Shown: piece after piece, positions 27,033 through 35,746 of the stretch | Numbering within the stretch: the stretch's first letter is position 1 | How the letters are laid out: every line of letters starts with the position of its first letter | Origin: Lysinibacillus telephonicus | GTDB lineage: Bacteria; Bacillota; Bacilli; Bacillales_A; Planococcaceae | NCBI RefSeq assembly: GCF_003966145.1 | Contig: NZ_RXNR01000012.1 | Location: 1 to 64,000, forward strand | Reading direction: 5' to 3' | Length of the DNA stretch: 64,000 bases | Translations under genes and position numbers: made by a program | The notes under the pieces: generated by a model | Databases searched by the model: none | What the model was told of the DNA's origin: nothing | What the model saw: the letters and a program-made list of their open reading frames with translations, nothing else

Positions 27033-28667
27033 TTATAAACCTACTCGACCCATACCATTAATAATCTTATCTAATGTTTCATCGATTACTGTCAGCATAC
27101 GAGCATTTGCATTATAAGCTTGTTGGAAAGTGATCATATTCGTCATTTCTTCATCCAATGAAACTGAACTCATTGATGCACGATTATTTTCAATCGTTAA
27201 TCGAATCGTTTCCGTATTAAATTGTAGAGTAGAGGATTCCTCTCCGTCTACACCAAGCTGGCCAATTAAGCCTTCGTAGAATGATTGGAATGTAGCTCCT
27301 TCTAAATCTGCTGTAATATTTACAGACAATTGCGTAGTTCCATCACTATTTTTCACTTCAATTGTTGAACCAGGGGAAATTCCTTTAAACTGTAAATTCG
27401 CTAATTCTGTAGCCCACTTACCATTTCCTTCTTCACCTTCAACTGTTGAAGCAGCAAGTAAATTTGGATCTTCAACGATTGCATTATTAATTTGGATTGT
27501 TCCAGCGCTTGTTCCTGTAAAGAAAGCTACACCGTTAGTCGATGGATTCTCTGAAGTACCTAAAGTATACCCTGCACTGTGAACTTCATTGAAAGCTGTA
27601 ATAAACTGTTGTGCAAGCTTGTCTAAGTTTGCGAGCATTTCTGGATAATAGCCTTGATTACCGCTATGTCCATATGAGTCAATTAAGGATAATAATTTCC
27701 CTTTAGAAGTTTCAAAATCATCGTATGTGATTGTCCCACCGCCTGAACCTTCTGCTGGTGGATCCCCAAGTGATGATACTTCAATTCTATCGAATAAAAA
27801 GTAGCTCGAAGATGTACCAGTTTCGTCTTCATTGCCGTCAATTTTAGTTTCATTTGTATCTAACGTTGACAACTTAGCGTAATTTTTACCATCTACTAGC
27901 TTAATTTCAGTACCATCTTTAGTTTTATATGTAATCGTTAAACTTCCTTCCGCAATCGGTAAAGCATTTCCTCCAGAAGGAACATTTTCAATTGTGACTG
28001 GCATGTATTCATTTAATTTATCTACTAATACATCCCGTGCATCATATAAGTCATTCGGCATGTAGCCATTCGGTTCCACCGCTTGTATCTGCCGATTAAT
28101 TTCTGCGATTTGTTTTAAAATTGAATTAATTTCAGTTGTTGAAACATTAATTTCGTTCCCTAGATTTCCTTGAATCTCTTTTAATTGTGTATCAAGGTAA
28201 TTAAATGAATCTGCTAAATGAGCAGCTCGTTGTATAGCAACTTTTCTTGCTGCAGTATCTTCTGGGTTTGTACTTACATCCTGCAAGGAACTCCAGAATA
28301 AATTGAATGCTTGATTCAGCCCAAATTCAGATGGCTCGGACATAATGTCTTCCATTTGAGAAATTGCGTTCGAACGTGATTCCCAATAACCTAATTTGTT
28401 TGTCTCTTGACGGTATTGTCGATCAATAAACTGATCCCGAATACGTTGAACTGAACTTGCTTCCACACCAGTTCCAATAAATCCAGCTGTTTGAGGTGCG
28501 TTTAACCCAATTCCTGGATAACCTAGTGTTGGCGTCATGTTGACACGTTGACGCGAATAGCCAATTGTATTGGCATTTGAAATATTATGGCCAGTTGTAT
28601 AAAGTGCACTTTGTTGTGTAAAAAGCCCTCTTTTACTCGTTTCTAATCCCATGAATGTGGAGCGCAT
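27033..28667 (-). CDS. flgK: Hook-filament junction protein FlgK (HAP1)
   Basis: 544 residues. The N-terminal STFMGLETSKRGLFTQQSAL, TGHNISNANTIGYSRQRV and the C-terminal SLDEEMTNMITFQQAYNANA are the flagellar rod/hook/HAP motifs. FlgK forms the proximal junction ring on the hook. The middle is somewhat larger than in B. subtilis (507 residues) with an acidic, Gly/Ser-rich insert. Co-operonic with flgN, flgM and flgL. Confidence 0.96.
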   Translation of the reverse strand: MRSTFMGLETSKRGLFTQQSALYTTGHNISNANTIGYSRQRVNMTPTLGYPGIGLNAPQTAGFIGTGVEASSVQRIRDQFIDRQYRQETNKLGYWESRSNAISQMEDIMSEPSEFGLNQAFNLFWSSLQDVSTNPEDTAARKVAIQRAAHLADSFNYLDTQLKEIQGNLGNEINVSTTEINSILKQIAEINRQIQAVEPNGYMPNDLYDARDVLVDKLNEYMPVTIENVPSGGNALPIAEGSLTITYKTKDGTEIKLVDGKNYAKLSTLDTNETKIDGNEDETGTSSSYFLFDRIEVSSLGDPPAEGSGGGTITYDDFETSKGKLLSLIDSYGHSGNQGYYPEMLANLDKLAQQFITAFNEVHSAGYTLGTSENPSTNGVAFFTGTSAGTIQINNAIVEDPNLLAASTVEGEEGNGKWATELANLQFKGISPGSTIEVKNSDGTTQLSVNITADLEGATFQSFYEGLIGQLGVDGEESSTLQFNTETIRLTIENNRASMSSVSLDEEMTNMITFQQAYNANARMLTVIDETLDKIINGMGRVGL

Positions 28668-28747
28668 ATAGTCTCCTCCTTAATAAAATTATGGTCGCTC
28701 ATATATATAAAAATATGAAGATTATGTTATGGATGATTTGCTGATAT

Positions 28748-29245
28748 TCACGCCTGCGAGTCAAAATATGTTTTCTTTGTATTCGTTTGATTTCCACTCA
28801 CGTTTTTCCCTGTATAGTTAATTTGTTCAGGTCGTGGGCGCAGCATATCCAACGTCATATTAACAATTTGTAATGATTGAAAGATAAGACGTTGATTTAA
28901 ATCATTTTGTTTACGCAAATCATCTATTACTAAAGTTAATCGTTTACGAGCAGCATCGAGATGATTTCGCTCTTCTGGTTCAGCAACTTCGATCACATCA
29001 AAAACAGTTGGTGAGTCAGAGGGAGCTATTCCTTTAGCTCTTAGGTAATCCGTTACCACCTGCTGACGCTGTTTCTCAAGTGTTTCAATAGCAGCTACAT
29101 GTGATTGCTCTGTTTTCAGCATATTATCAAGTTCTGCCATGTCACCTTTTTTTATTAGTTCTGTTTTCTTGTACGAATGCTCAAGTAAGCTTTTATGCAT
29201 TGTTTCGAGTTTTTCTAATATCGCTATAATAGCTTGGACCGACAT
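28748..29245 (-). CDS. flgN: Flagellar export chaperone FlgN (YvyG)
   Basis: 165 residues, mostly helical with coiled-coil content (AIIAILEKLETMHKSLLEHS, NLDAARKRLTLVIDDLRKQND). Position between flgM and flgK is the usual one of flgN. FlgN delivers FlgK and FlgL to the export gate. Sequence conservation in the family is low, so position supports the name. A 24-base gap separates it from flgM. Confidence 0.88.
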   Translation of the reverse strand: MSVQAIIAILEKLETMHKSLLEHSYKKTELIKKGDMAELDNMLKTEQSHVAAIETLEKQRQQVVTDYLRAKGIAPSDSPTVFDVIEVAEPEERNHLDAARKRLTLVIDDLRKQNDLNQRLIFQSLQIVNMTLDMLRPRPEQINYTGKNVSGNQTNTKKTYFDSQA

Positions 29246-29269
29246 GGTTTAACGAACTCCTTTAAAAAA

Positions 29270-29530
29270 TTAATATCTATAATATCTCAGCATATCTTCT
29301 GCTACTTTTCGTGCATCTACTTTATATTCGCCAGATTGAATTTCTTCTTTCAGTTTTTTAACTTTTTCTGCGCGCTCTGTACTATAAGTAGAAGACACGG
29401 ACATTTCTTTTGCAGTAGTTGAAATTTCAATTTTATCTGCAAATGTTGATTTACTATCTATAGATTTCACATTTTTTGGTTGTTTATTATATGGGTTGAT
29501 AGAATTCACATTATACGAAGTAATTTTCAT
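29270..29530 (-). CDS. flgM: Anti-sigma-D factor FlgM
   Basis: 86 residues. The start is placed at ATG 29530 because GGAGGGG lies 7 bases before it and the longer frame begins with unconserved MIDEGGVI. The C-terminal half (DKIEISTTAKEMS, AEKVKKLKEEIQSGEYKVDA, RKVAEDMLRYY) is the sigma-binding FlgM domain. It holds sigma-D inactive until the hook is finished. A possible sigma-D promoter lies upstream, which would give the known feedback. Confidence 0.93.
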   Translation of the reverse strand: MKITSYNVNSINPYNKQPKNVKSIDSKSTFADKIEISTTAKEMSVSSTYSTERAEKVKKLKEEIQSGEYKVDARKVAEDMLRYYRY

Positions 29531-29566
29531 AATTACCCCTCCCTCATCAATCATTTTCTACTGTAT

Positions 29567-29593
29567 ATTTCGGTTCATTCATAAAAATGTTAA
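29567..29593 (-). promoter_or_regulatory. Possible sigma-D promoter of flgM
   Basis: Minus strand TTAA, 15-base spacer, ACCGAAAT (6 of 8 to GCCGATAT). It lies between the yvyF terminator and flgM, where a promoter is needed. The match is partial, so this is tentative. Confidence 0.4.
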
Positions 29594-29604
29594 CGTTTCT
29601 CAAT

Positions 29605-29697
29605 AAAAAAAGCTCATTAGTTCCCTAAAGCTTAAGAAATTGTCTATCTAGTATAACAATTTCTCACTTTCTTTAAGAACAAATGAGCTAAAAAAAT
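29605..29697 (-). terminator. Long inverted repeat acting as yvyF terminator
   Basis: Outer arms CTCATTAGTTC and GAACAAATGAG (one mismatch) enclose a second pair, AGAAATTGT and ACAATTTCT. On the minus strand the structure ends in AGCTTTTTTATTG. The two-tier stem spans about 79 bases, longer than a usual terminator. Confidence 0.7.
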
Positions 29698-29699
29698 AT

Positions 29700-30110
29700 T
29701 TATTTTTTTTCAGATAAGTAGGTTCCTCTTTCACGATTCGCAACATTATCTCTAAATTCTTTTGCTGCTTCAAATGTACGAAGATCTGATTTCAACTCAC
29801 CTTGGCACTTTTCACAAAGCTTTCCTTTATTTGTAATACGTCCACAATTATCACAAGGGTACCCTAAATTAGGGAAAATTGCAGGGTGGAGGCGATTTTT
29901 TCGAACCCATTTATATAGCAGTTCTTGTTCTACACCCGTCGCTTCTACAATTCTCTCCATAGTCGCAGCTCGATTTTCCCGCTTTCGCAAAAAGCGATAG
30001 ACGATTTGATACATTTCCTCTTCTTTTTGAGCACATTTATAGCATACGTCCCGAACCCCAGTAAAATTAAAAAACTCTCCACAGCTTGGACAATTTTGTA
30101 TTTCTGCCAT
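29700..30110 (-). CDS. yvyF: YvyF, flagellar operon zinc-ribbon protein
   Basis: 136 residues with two cysteine pairs: CPSCGEFF plus CYKCAQKE at the N-terminus and CDNCGRIT plus CEKCQGE near residue 95, fitting two zinc ribbons. Between them is a helix-turn-helix-like stretch (MERIVEATGVEQELLYKWVRK). It is the first gene upstream of flgM, as in B. subtilis (yvyF-flgM-flgN-flgK-flgL). Role not established, possibly regulatory. A long terminator-like hairpin follows it. Confidence 0.88.
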   Translation of the reverse strand: MAEIQNCPSCGEFFNFTGVRDVCYKCAQKEEEMYQIVYRFLRKRENRAATMERIVEATGVEQELLYKWVRKNRLHPAIFPNLGYPCDNCGRITNKGKLCEKCQGELKSDLRTFEAAKEFRDNVANRERGTYLSEKK

Positions 30111-30268
30111 ACTAATACCTCCACATTAATCGATCCATGTTGAAATTATTATTCATTTTCTCTTATTTGTGATTATACAGTAATCAATAAAAATTGTATC
30201 ATTTTCCAATGAAAAACATCTTTTATAGATACTAATTTAATATTTATTTCACATTTTAAGTTTTGAAA

Positions 30269-30883
30269 TTATCCTCGAATTAAAGTAAATGCCGCCACTC
30301 TTTTCGCACCAGCCTTGAATAATGTAGTTTTCGCATGAAGAATTGTTGTTCCTGTTGTATAAATATCGTCAACCAATAAAAACTCTTTACCTTTTATATC
30401 GACATTTTCGGTCGTTCTAAATAGTTGTGGTGAATTTATTCGCTGCTGGCGTGTTTTACCTACTTGCGTATCAGTTGTTATTTTCTCAAGATAGTGTTGG
30501 AATGGAATATTCGCTTCTTTTAATAGTTGGTCTACATGCGCAAAAGTGCGTTCTTTTAGTTTTTCTGGATGTATTGGAATAGGAACAATGATTGCTTTTG
30601 TCTTCGCCAGATGCTCATGGATTTGTTGACGAAATACTTTAGCTAGTATAACGTCATGCATAAATTTATAGCGATGTATGAAATCTTTCATCATATCGTT
30701 GTATTTGTAGAGGGATATAATGTCTTGTTCTTCTTGTTGTGATGGATTATAGAATTCAAATTTTTGTTCGCATTCTAAACAAATTGTTTTCGGAAAAGTA
30801 TTTGTGAGAAAAAGCTTCCATGTAATGGGTTCATTTAAAGAAGAATTGCATAATAAACAGTTTCGAGTTTCATATCGTTTCAT
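30269..30883 (-). CDS. comFC: Competence protein ComFC (phosphoribosyltransferase-like)
   Basis: 204 residues. An N-terminal zinc site CLLCNSSLNEP with CLECEQKF, followed by a phosphoribosyltransferase-like domain ending in FLLVDDIYTTGTTILHAKTTL, the PRPP-binding loop. ComFC is required for DNA uptake and later steps of natural transformation and interacts with ComFA. It overlaps comFA by 4 bases. The comFB gene found between them in B. subtilis is absent here. Confidence 0.93.
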   Translation of the reverse strand: MKRYETRNCLLCNSSLNEPITWKLFLTNTFPKTICLECEQKFEFYNPSQQEEQDIISLYKYNDMMKDFIHRYKFMHDVILAKVFRQQIHEHLAKTKAIIVPIPIHPEKLKERTFAHVDQLLKEANIPFQHYLEKITTDTQVGKTRQQRINSPQLFRTTENVDIKGKEFLLVDDIYTTGTTILHAKTTLFKAGAKRVAAFTLIRG

Positions 30884-32319
30884 TTTGCTTCCATCCTAAA
30901 ACCTTCTTTATTAAAGCGAATGATTTCATTCCGTGCTTCATCCATTTCAACGGTAATTCCGTGATGAAAAAGTACAATTTCACCACTTGGAAATAGAACG
31001 TTTCTTCCAACACGTCCGCTTATTTGAATCAATGCACTCGAGTTAAAAATTTTCGATTCTGCTCCTACAACTGCTACTTGTACGTTTTTTATCGTAATAC
31101 CTCTTTCTAGAATAGTCGTTGTTAATAATCCAGGAATTTCTTCGTTGCGAAGTTTCAATACTTTTCCCTTCCGCTCCGGGTCCTCAGCATGGACACCTAG
31201 AATTTTTTTATCTAATTGTTGAAACAATGGAATCGCATTCTCCATTAAATTAATTGTTGGAAAAAAAATTAAAAAGGGTTCTTTATTTTCGAGTCGTGTT
31301 GTCGTCCAATCTAGCAGTTTTTTAGGAATGCGGCCCTTCTGAATGATTTTATTGTATGACCAAAGCGGCTCGAGACGAGGTACAGGCAGCGGATGGCCGT
31401 GGTATCTCCTTGAAATAAAGCTATACCCCCATTTTTCACGCTTCATTTGCGCTAATATTTTTGCTGAAGGGGTAGCTGTAACTAAAGCAATCGGTGCCCC
31501 TACCTTCTTTGACTTTAGCACTGCTTTTTGCAGAGCTCGATCATACGTATAAGGAAACGCATCCGCCTCATCTACAATAACGAAATCAAAAGCATTTTCG
31601 AATCGAAAAAGCTGGTGTGTTGTAGCAATCACAAGCTGCGGGTAGCCAGGGTGGCTTGGTGCATTCCCGTATAATGAGTGGAGAATAGTCTTTGGAAATA
31701 CTTTCTTAAACCGAGGAAACAATTCTAATACAACATCTGTACGTGGCGTGGCAATACATACACGCCACCCTTTTTTTAAAGCATACAAAACGGCAGGAAA
31801 TAATATTTCTGTTTTTCCAGCTCCACAAACAGCATGTAATAAATGATTGCGATTTTCTTTTAAACTTTCTATTAATTGCTGTGCAGCAGTAGATTGTAAA
31901 TCTGTAAAAGCACCACTCCATACCAGTTCATGCGTCTTCTTAACTTTTGGTTTTGGTCCATTCCATAATAATAGATCTGTACAGCTTGTAATTCTTCCCA
32001 TATTGATACAATGTCGACAATACACACATGTTTTGTTGCAGCGCGCACAGTCATATTGTACGAATTCATTTTGCTGCTCATTGTGGCAGCGATTGCATTT
32101 GTACCTTTTGCGATTAAAAATTCCTATTGAACGGTTGATTGATATACCAGGCTTCTTGTTGAAATAATTTTGTTCTTTATACTTTTCAATTTTTTCTTGT
32201 GGGAAAGGGGTATTTACTCTTGTCCAAATTCTTCCGATAAAAAAATCACGTATTTGAGGCTCAATTATAATTCCTTTATATAAAATAAAATGGTTTTCTT
32301 TTACAAGCTTATAAGGCAT
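30880..32319 (-). CDS. comFA: ATP-dependent DNA helicase/translocase ComFA
   Basis: About 479 residues. N-terminal four-cysteine zinc motif (CNRCHNEQ, CARCNKTCVYCRHC), Walker A HAVCGAGKTEI, Walker B FVIVDEADAF (DEAD), VTATPS motif III and the C-terminal ISGRVGRN motif VI. ComFA drives transforming single-stranded DNA across the membrane. The start is taken as ATG 32319, 8 bases after AAGGAG, since the upstream GTG lies in that site. Transcribed with comFC. Confidence 0.95.
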   Translation of the reverse strand: MPYKLVKENHFILYKGIIIEPQIRDFFIGRIWTRVNTPFPQEKIEKYKEQNYFNKKPGISINRSIGIFNRKRYKCNRCHNEQQNEFVQYDCARCNKTCVYCRHCINMGRITSCTDLLLWNGPKPKVKKTHELVWSGAFTDLQSTAAQQLIESLKENRNHLLHAVCGAGKTEILFPAVLYALKKGWRVCIATPRTDVVLELFPRFKKVFPKTILHSLYGNAPSHPGYPQLVIATTHQLFRFENAFDFVIVDEADAFPYTYDRALQKAVLKSKKVGAPIALVTATPSAKILAQMKREKWGYSFISRRYHGHPLPVPRLEPLWSYNKIIQKGRIPKKLLDWTTTRLENKEPFLIFFPTINLMENAIPLFQQLDKKILGVHAEDPERKGKVLKLRNEEIPGLLTTTILERGITIKNVQVAVVGAESKIFNSSALIQISGRVGRNVLFPSGEIVLFHHGITVEMDEARNEIIRFNKEGFRMEAK

Positions 32320-32355
32320 TGAATCCACTCCTTAATTTTTAATTTATGTCAAAAC

Positions 32356-32392
32356 AAAAAGCAGCCCCTACTATTAAAATAGAGACTGCTTC
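32356..32392 (-). terminator. Terminator between degV and comFA
   Basis: Minus strand AAGCAGTCTCTA pairs with TAGTAGGGGCTGCTT with a short bulge, then TTTGTTTT. It leaves only about 35 bases for a comFA promoter, so comFA may depend on a promoter overlapping this hairpin or on read-through. Confidence 0.7.
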
Positions 32393-32432
32393 TTAATATT
32401 CTATTATTAAATTTAAAAGCATTATTTAGCCT

Positions 32433-33278
32433 TTAGAACTTCTTCACCCATCCGAGTCCAAGGGAGCCTTCTCCCAAATGAGTCCCAATTACAGGTCCGA
32501 AATAACTTAAATGAAATTCAACATTTGGATAGGCTTCTGCTAGTTGATTCATCCATTGTTTGCCTTCTTCTTCACAATTAGCATGGATAACAGTTGCTTG
32601 AAGCTGATTACCATTCGCAGCATCTTGAGCAAGCAATTCTTCTACACGACGCAATGCTTTTTTCTTTGTACGAATTTTTTCAAATGGAACAATTACTTTT
32701 TCTTCAAAATGAAGAATAGGCTTTACTTGCAACAATCCTCCAACCAATGCTGCGGCTGCTGATAGTCTGCCTCCACGCTGTAGATGAGATAGATCATCTA
32801 CAACAAAGTATGCTCTCAATACTGTTTTCATTTCTTCAAGCGTACTTAAAATTTCTTCTGCTGAAGCTCCCTGCTGAGCCATTTCAGCAGCCTTTAATAC
32901 ATAATAACCCTGAGGAGAACAAGAAATTTCACTGTCAAATGCGTGAACCTTGACACCTTCAACCATCTGTCCCGCCTGTATCGCCCCTTGGTATGTACCA
33001 CTTATTCCACTCGATAAATGAATTGAAATAATTTCATCATAATCTTTTGCAAGTTTCTCAAACAGTTCAACAAATTTCCCTATTGGTGGTTGAGTTGTTT
33101 TTGGAAACGATTTTTGCTTGCGAACTTTTTCATAAAATTCAGAAGCAGTAATTTCTACTTCTTCTTCATAACTACCATCTTCTAAATTTACACTAAGAGG
33201 AATCATTTGAATGTTGTAGCGCTTTCTATCTTCTAGCGTTAAATACGCTGTACTGTCAGTTACGACTGCAATACTCAT
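32433..33278 (-). CDS. degV: DegV family fatty-acid-binding protein
   Basis: 281 residues with the DegV signature: VTDSTAYLT at the N-terminus, PKTTQPPIGKFVELF, IHLSSGISGTYQGA for the acyl carboxylate, then DDLSHLQRGGRLS and VKPILHFEEK. DegV (FakB-type) proteins bind a fatty acid and present it to the FakA kinase for phospholipid synthesis. The gene lies upstream of comFA as degV does in B. subtilis (yviA). Flanked by terminators on both sides. Confidence 0.93.
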   Translation of the reverse strand: MSIAVVTDSTAYLTLEDRKRYNIQMIPLSVNLEDGSYEEEVEITASEFYEKVRKQKSFPKTTQPPIGKFVELFEKLAKDYDEIISIHLSSGISGTYQGAIQAGQMVEGVKVHAFDSEISCSPQGYYVLKAAEMAQQGASAEEILSTLEEMKTVLRAYFVVDDLSHLQRGGRLSAAAALVGGLLQVKPILHFEEKVIVPFEKIRTKKKALRRVEELLAQDAANGNQLQATVIHANCEEEGKQWMNQLAEAYPNVEFHLSYFGPVIGTHLGEGSLGLGWVKKF

Positions 33279-33335
33279 GAATTTCCCACTCTCCTATGTA
33301 CAATATATTACCCTATCTCTTCTACTATGTGAATA

Positions 33336-33387
33336 AAAACGAAAGCGCTTCGTGTACGTGTAATTAGTTCATTGTACACAAAACGCT
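33336..33387 (-). terminator. Terminator after the lipoprotein gene
   Basis: Minus strand AGCGTTTTGTGTAC pairs with GTACACGAAGCGCT (14 bp with G-T pairs, 16-base loop) followed by TTCGTTTTTATTC. Confidence 0.75.
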
Positions 33388-33459
33388 GATCTACTTATTA
33401 AAGTTCGCTTTTTACAACATTCAATCAAATATTATGGAGTAAATTACCAACAGAGATGA

Positions 33460-33987
33460 TTATTGTTGAGATTCATTTCCTATATAATAAACACTTGTTA
33501 CTTTCCAGTTGTTGTCTTCCTTCACAAATACCGTAACCTGTCTTCCGCTGCTATTTAACTCTGCATTCGTTTTGATTTCTGTCATTTTCACATCTAAGTT
33601 TGCATATACTTGTGCTTCTTCTTCATTATACTTCACAATTGTTACATCGGAAGCAGTTCGATTAATGTCATATTGTGCGAAAACATTTTTTGCTACTTCT
33701 ATATCTTCATTAACATCAAAGCCTTGAGGGTTTTTAGAAAGTGTATTAATATAGCGGTCGATATCTTTTGAATTAAATGATGCAATATACTCATCAAAAG
33801 CAGCTAAAATTTCCTTTTCAGCTTCCTTTGGAACATCATCCGCCTCTTCAATACTATCTCCAAGCATTTCATATCCAACTGTAGTTTCCTTATTGCTGGC
33901 AACAGAACTTTCAATATTTGATTCTTCTTTATTATTACAAGCAGTTAGCATAAGTAAAGCCACTGCCAACATCAACCATTTTTTCAT
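33460..33987 (-). CDS. Lipoprotein with NTF2/SnoaL-like domain
   Basis: 175 residues. A signal peptide KKWLMLAVALLMLTAC ends in the lipobox LTAC, so Cys16-17 would carry the lipid. Residues 55-170 look like a cystatin/NTF2-type alpha+beta domain (EILAAFDEYIASFNSKDIDRY, then NNWKVTSVYYIGNE), a fold used for small-molecule binding or as an extracellular module. No enzyme residues are evident and the function is unknown. Single-gene transcript, preceded by an extended -10 element. Confidence 0.8.
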   Translation of the reverse strand: MKKWLMLAVALLMLTACNNKEESNIESSVASNKETTVGYEMLGDSIEEADDVPKEAEKEILAAFDEYIASFNSKDIDRYINTLSKNPQGFDVNEDIEVAKNVFAQYDINRTASDVTIVKYNEEEAQVYANLDVKMTEIKTNAELNSSGRQVTVFVKEDNNWKVTSVYYIGNESQQ

Positions 33988-34009
33988 AAACTTTAAACCT
34001 CCCGCGCAT

Positions 34010-34018
34010 ATTGTAGCA
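34010..34018 (-). promoter_or_regulatory. Extended -10 promoter of the lipoprotein gene
   Basis: Minus strand TGCTACAAT (TGn plus TACAAT), about 23 bases before the start codon. No convincing -35. Tentative. Confidence 0.4.
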
Positions 34019-34199
34019 TAGTTGTCTAATTATGGCTAATTCCGTAATATTAGCACGAAAATGTAATACTATTTTATTATTTGTTATCTTTTCGATTTAT
34101 TGACGATTTCCATTATAATTAGTTTCGCTCTTACAGAACTATTTGATATTCCACTTTGTATAAACAAAGTACGATAAGTTAGTGATAAACCATGAAAGA

Positions 34200-34760
34200 A
34201 TTCAAAGTGCGTAAAAAAGCTGTGAACATGCGTAAATTTCACCTGGAACTACGTAAAACTTTCAAAATACGAAAAAAGCAGTAAATCCGCGTAAATTCTG
34301 TTCGAAAGTGCGTAAATATTTCTTTGAAACGCGTAAATATCATACTAAACCGCGTAAAACCTTCAAATCGCTTAAAAAGCAGTAAACCCGCGTAAATTCT
34401 GTTCGAAAGTGCGTAAATATTTCTTTGAAACGCGTAAATATCATGCTAAACCGCGTAAAAATTTCAAAACGCGTAAAAAAGTAGTAAACCCGCGTAAATT
34501 CTGTTCGAAAGTGCGTAAATATTTCTTTGAAACGCGTAAATATCATGCTTAACCGCGTAAAACTTTCAAATCGCTTAAAAAGCAGTAAACCCGCGTAAAT
34601 TCTGTTCGAAAGTGCGTAAATATTTCTTTGAAACGCGTAAATACCATGCTAAACCGCGTAAAAATTTCAAAACGCGTAAAAAAGTAGTAAACCCGCGTAA
34701 ATTCTGTTCGAAAGTGCGTAAATATTTCTTTGAAACGAGTAAATTTCACCTAAAACTAAG
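34200..34760. repeat. GCGTAAA tandem array with 101/102-bp higher-order units
   Basis: The heptamer GCGTAAA recurs about every 21 bases (18 in one place per unit). Five such subunits make a unit, and the same subunit (GCGTAAATTCTG) starts at 34289, 34390, 34492, 34593 and 34695, i.e. spacings 101, 102, 101, 102. Two alternating unit types differ by TCAAATCGCTTAAAAAGCAG versus TCAAAACGCGTAAAAAAGTAG, giving a 203-bp higher-order repeat. Edges decay (ACGTAAA, ACGAAAA on the left, ACGAGTAAA on the right). Open frames on both strands here are products of the repeat and I do not count them as genes. The rest of 33988-35037 holds no gene. Confidence 0.92.
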
Positions 34761-34919
34761 TAAAAAATTAAAAATCCACTTTTTTCGCCTACTTTAAAAC
34801 ACGCTGTTCATCATATAGATTTACTCAACCTGCTAGTTGCGCAACACTACTATGAACCATCTATAATTATTTAAACTTATACAGATGAGCCGTATCTAAT
34901 CTAAATCATCCCCAAAACA

Positions 34920-34964
34920 AAAAAATTCCAACCAACGATATTTCAGTCGTTGATTGGAATTTTT
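34920..34964. terminator. Bidirectional terminator after degU
   Basis: AAAAATTCCAACCAACGA, 8-base loop, TCGTTGATTGGAATTTTT: a nearly perfect 18-bp stem with A and T runs at the ends. It serves degU on the minus strand. Confidence 0.85.
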
Positions 34965-35037
34965 AGGGTACGTTGCGATTTTCAATAAGAAATCGATTCT
35001 ATAAATTTCTATCTATAGTAGACTACTATGTAGAAAA

Positions 35038-35712
35038 TTAACGCACTTCAACCCAACCATTTTTGATTGCTGTTACAACAGCTTGTGTACGGTCGTTTAC
35101 GTTCATTTTTTGGAGAATACTTGAAACGTGGTTTTTTACTGTTTTCTCTGAAATATAAAGCGTTTCTCCGATTGTACGGTTGGATTGGCCATCAGTTAGT
35201 AATTGAAGCACTTCGCATTCACGTTTAGTTAATAAATGGAATGGTCGGCGTATTTCTGCTTGATGGAAGTTTCCTTTATTTTCATGCTCGCTTAAACGGC
35301 GGAACTCTGCTACTAAATTTTTCGTAACTTTTGGATGCAGATACGAGCCACCATTCGCAACAACTTTAATTGCTTCTACAATTTCGTCAGCGTCCATTTC
35401 TTTTAGCATGTAGCCTAGTGCACCCGATTTTAAAGCGTGCGTTACATACGATTCATCATCATGGATAGAAAGCATAATTACCTTTGCATCCGGAAATTCT
35501 TCAATTAAGTCGCCAGTTGCTTCTACACCATTTTTTTCAGGCATATTAATATCCATTAGAACAACATCTGGCAAATGATCTCGGTATAAGTTAATTACAT
35601 CTGAACCGTCGTCGCCTTCAGCAACGACTTCAAAAGTATCTTCGAAATCTAGTATACGCTTTACCCCTTCACGGAATAATTGGTGGTCATCAATAATAAT
35701 AATTTTCGTCAT
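35038..35712 (-). CDS. degU: Response regulator DegU
   Basis: 224 residues. Receiver domain with phosphoacceptor Asp54 in [27 protein letters not shown] with the conserved Lys, and a NarL/LuxR-type C-terminal helix-turn-helix ([39 protein letters not shown]). DegU controls exoenzymes, competence, motility and biofilm genes. Partner of DegS, whose gene is 34 bases upstream. Confidence 0.97.
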   Translation of the reverse strand: MTKIIIIDDHQLFREGVKRILDFEDTFEVVAEGDDGSDVINLYRDHLPDVVLMDINMPEKNGVEATGDLIEEFPDAKVIMLSIHDDESYVTHALKSGALGYMLKEMDADEIVEAIKVVANGGSYLHPKVTKNLVAEFRRLSEHENKGNFHQAEIRRPFHLLTKRECEVLQLLTDGQSNRTIGETLYISEKTVKNHVSSILQKMNVNDRTQAVVTAIKNGWVEVR

Positions 35713-35746
35713 AAGTCTTTACCCCCTACATAAATATGAAGCTATT

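Noticed and set aside
31343-32167. Several open frames inside comFA on both strands
   Set aside because: Shadows of the conserved comFA helicase gene with no own start signals.
34200-34760. CRISPR array
   Set aside because: The stretches between GCGTAAA heptamers are themselves repeated from unit to unit, so there are no unique spacers, and no cas genes are near.
34340-34797. Open frames in the repeat array (FTRF-rich and RKYFFET-rich)
   Set aside because: They exist on both strands, come from the 21-base repeat whose length is a multiple of three, and have no ribosome sites.
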